A stretch of 64,000 bases of DNA from Verrucomicrobiota bacterium. GTDB taxonomy: Bacteria > Verrucomicrobiota > Verrucomicrobiia > Limisphaerales > J093. The stretch spans positions 1-64,000 of the forward strand of contig JAKQDD010000171.1 in the NCBI GenBank assembly GCA_029556615.1, in the 5' to 3' direction. Positions 62,751 through 64,000 of this stretch are shown here, one piece after another (the stretch's first letter is position 1; every line of letters starts with the position of its first letter). The notes beneath the pieces were generated by a model that saw only the letters and a program-made list of their open reading frames with translations, was not told the DNA's origin and searched no databases. Made by a program: the position numbers and the translations under genes.

Positions 62751-64000
62751 TTACTGTTGCCGGAGCCGGTAGAACTGCATCCCGGTGCCGGGCAGCGGCA
62801 GCAAGACCGGGCTTTGGTCAGCACCGCTGACATCGGCCCAGCCCGCTGCATGGGTAACGCTGGCGTTCTGCTGGAGGATATACCCCGAGCCGGACCAGCT
62901 GAACCTCAAGAGACCCTCGGCCACCGTCACGCCCACCGCGGGGGGCAGGCCCTTCATGACTTGCGCCAGCTCGGCCTCGTTCAACACCCGATTGAAGACG
63001 TGGATGTCATCCAGGTAACCGGAGTAGGCCATCGGCCAAGTGTCGGTCGAGCGCCCAAACTCGAGCGGTTGGCTCGCCGGCCAGAAGCCCGCGTAACCGT
63101 CGGTCTTCTCATTCTCGAGCTTGCCATCCACGTAGAAGGCGATGATCCCGATGGAATCCATGGCATAGACATACGCGACGTGATGCCAGGCGTCGTCGTC
63201 AAGCCGGGTCACGCCGTCAATGCTGATGCCGGTCGACGTGCTCTGGTTGAACAGGCACCCGGGTTCGTGATCCGCATAGATCGCGGGGTCCCGATCCGGG
63301 GGCGCGATCGAGAGCGAATCGCCCACCGACCCGGCCACGAACGCCGTGCGACGGTCGAACAGGGTTGCGCCGCTGTATCCGATGGTGTTGGCGGGAAGCC
63401 CCTTCATCCAGAAGCAGAGGGTGCCCACCCGGCTGTCGAGGTCCGGATGCGCAACGACGGCCATTTGCTGGTCGCGGAGGGTGCCATCGAAGTGGATGAC
63501 TCCCTGGCGCGCGACGCTGTGGGCGTCGGCGACCTCAGCCTCCCAGGTCGCTCCCCGGTTCTCCGCGTGGTGCGCCTGGGTCTTGGCCGGGTTGGCGGGA
63601 GCGTCATCGACAATGACGTTGTCCTCGGCCGGCGCGTCGGCAAACTGGTAGCGGAGGACGAGGCTGTCGGCCAGACTGGGCCGCGGCGTGACAGCAACCG
63701 TCGCCGGCACGCTGGTCCGGACGCGCAAAGGGTTCGAGGCGACCAGGGTGTACGTGCCCGCCTGGGCAGGAGTGATGTCGGCGAGAACCAACTCGAGGGC
63801 GGTGGCGCCCGGCACGTCCTCGCCGTTGCGCTGCCATCGGCAGGCGATCGGCGCGGTGCCCTGAACGTCGGCGCGCAGAAACACGCGGTCGCCGGCACGG
63901 ACATTCCAGCTTACCGGGCTGGCCGTGATCTGCAGGCCCGTCGCGGCCGGCATCACCTGCACTTCGGCCAAACAGAGCTGGGTGTTGCCCGGGTCGGCCA
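62751..64000 (-). CDS. Secreted Ig-like/LamG protein, 5' end beyond the window
   Basis: The frame is open through the right edge (PGNTQLCLAEVQVMPA continues upstream of any start), so the N-terminus is cut by the window. Visible parts are an Ig-like domain (SWNVRAGDRVFLRADVQGTAPIACRWQRNG), a LamG domain (GTLCFWMKGLPANT, DDDAWHHVAYVYAMDSIGIIAFYVDGKLEN, GYLDDIHVFNRVLNEAELAQVM) and the Verrucomicrobiota end module (GMQFYRLRQQ). It is a surface protein likely to bind carbohydrate. Confidence 0.8.
   Translation of the reverse strand, partial: ADPGNTQLCLAEVQVMPAATGLQITASPVSWNVRAGDRVFLRADVQGTAPIACRWQRNGEDVPGATALELVLADITPAQAGTYTLVASNPLRVRTSVPATVAVTPRPSLADSLVLRYQFADAPAEDNVIVDDAPANPAKTQAHHAENRGATWEAEVADAHSVARQGVIHFDGTLRDQQMAVVAHPDLDSRVGTLCFWMKGLPANTIGYSGATLFDRRTAFVAGSVGDSLSIAPPDRDPAIYADHEPGCLFNQSTSTGISIDGVTRLDDDAWHHVAYVYAMDSIGIIAFYVDGKLENEKTDGYAGFWPASQPLEFGRSTDTWPMAYSGYLDDIHVFNRVLNEAELAQVMKGLPPAVGVTVAEGLLRFSWSGSGYILQQNASVTHAAGWADVSGADQSPVLLPLPGTGMQFYRLRQQ

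Overview
The window looks like chromosomal DNA of a Verrucomicrobiota bacterium of the Pedosphaera/Limisphaera type. The evidence is high GC, several secreted proteins with PEP-CTERM sorting tails, Tat-exported Gfo/Idh/MocA oxidoreductases, pseudopilins with the [17 protein letters not shown] signature, LamG/Ig/YVTN surface proteins and a tricorn-type protease. This assignment is inferred from gene content; no rRNA or intact tRNA is present.

Layout. 1-2.4 kb is a decayed integrative element: a C-terminally truncated DDE transposase, short direct and inverted repeats, and the 5' half of a tRNA-Leu(UAA) gene. 2.9-5.8 kb holds a PEP-CTERM protein and a membrane TPR protein. 6.0-6.7 kb is a polyprenol-phosphate mannosyltransferase. 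7.1-11.1 kb is a lepA operon with two tandem signal peptidase I genes. 11.3-19.6 kb carries a DUF3616 protein, a small Cys/Lys-rich protein, a UbiD decarboxylase, a three-haem HzsA-like protein and a large fibronectin-like secreted protein. 19.9-24 kb has a Kef-type antiporter coupled to a PQQ-propeller lipoprotein, a leftover response-regulator tail and a pseudopilin. 24-30.2 kb has an oxidoreductase, a PEP-CTERM protein with an overprinted tail, der, a degenerate nuclease, a membrane protein and pilT. 30.3-33.7 kb is a tricorn-like protease. 34-40 kb has a LamG/PEP-CTERM paralogous pair, a sodium:solute symporter and a beheaded PEP-CTERM gene. 40-44.7 kb is a very large YVTN/phosphoesterase. 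45-50 kb is a sugar-catabolic operon (GH36, oxidoreductase, pseudopilin). 50.2-52 kb is a DUF2157/DUF4824 pair. 52.4-59.2 kb holds a FecR-TPR-outer-membrane-barrel protein, an Ig-like lipoprotein and a CHASE2 adenylate cyclase. 59-62.7 kb is a rearranged TPR/transglutaminase gene beside a broken exo-rhamnogalacturonan lyase. The right edge is a partial LamG/Ig protein.

The strongest unexplained signal is repetitive. Two palindromic units of about 90 bp (called P1 and P2 here) are each bounded by TAG-starting inverted ends and often fused at a shared TA/CTAG. They occur at six loci and sit on gene termini: they supply the stop codons of several genes, encode the C-terminal tail of Der, and provide the only visible Shine-Dalgarno sequence of ubiD. 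A second, unrelated intergenic family (A) occurs five times, twice joined to a five-copy 8-bp array. Several genes are visibly cut, fused or overprinted, so this genome appears strongly shaped by small repeats and recombination.
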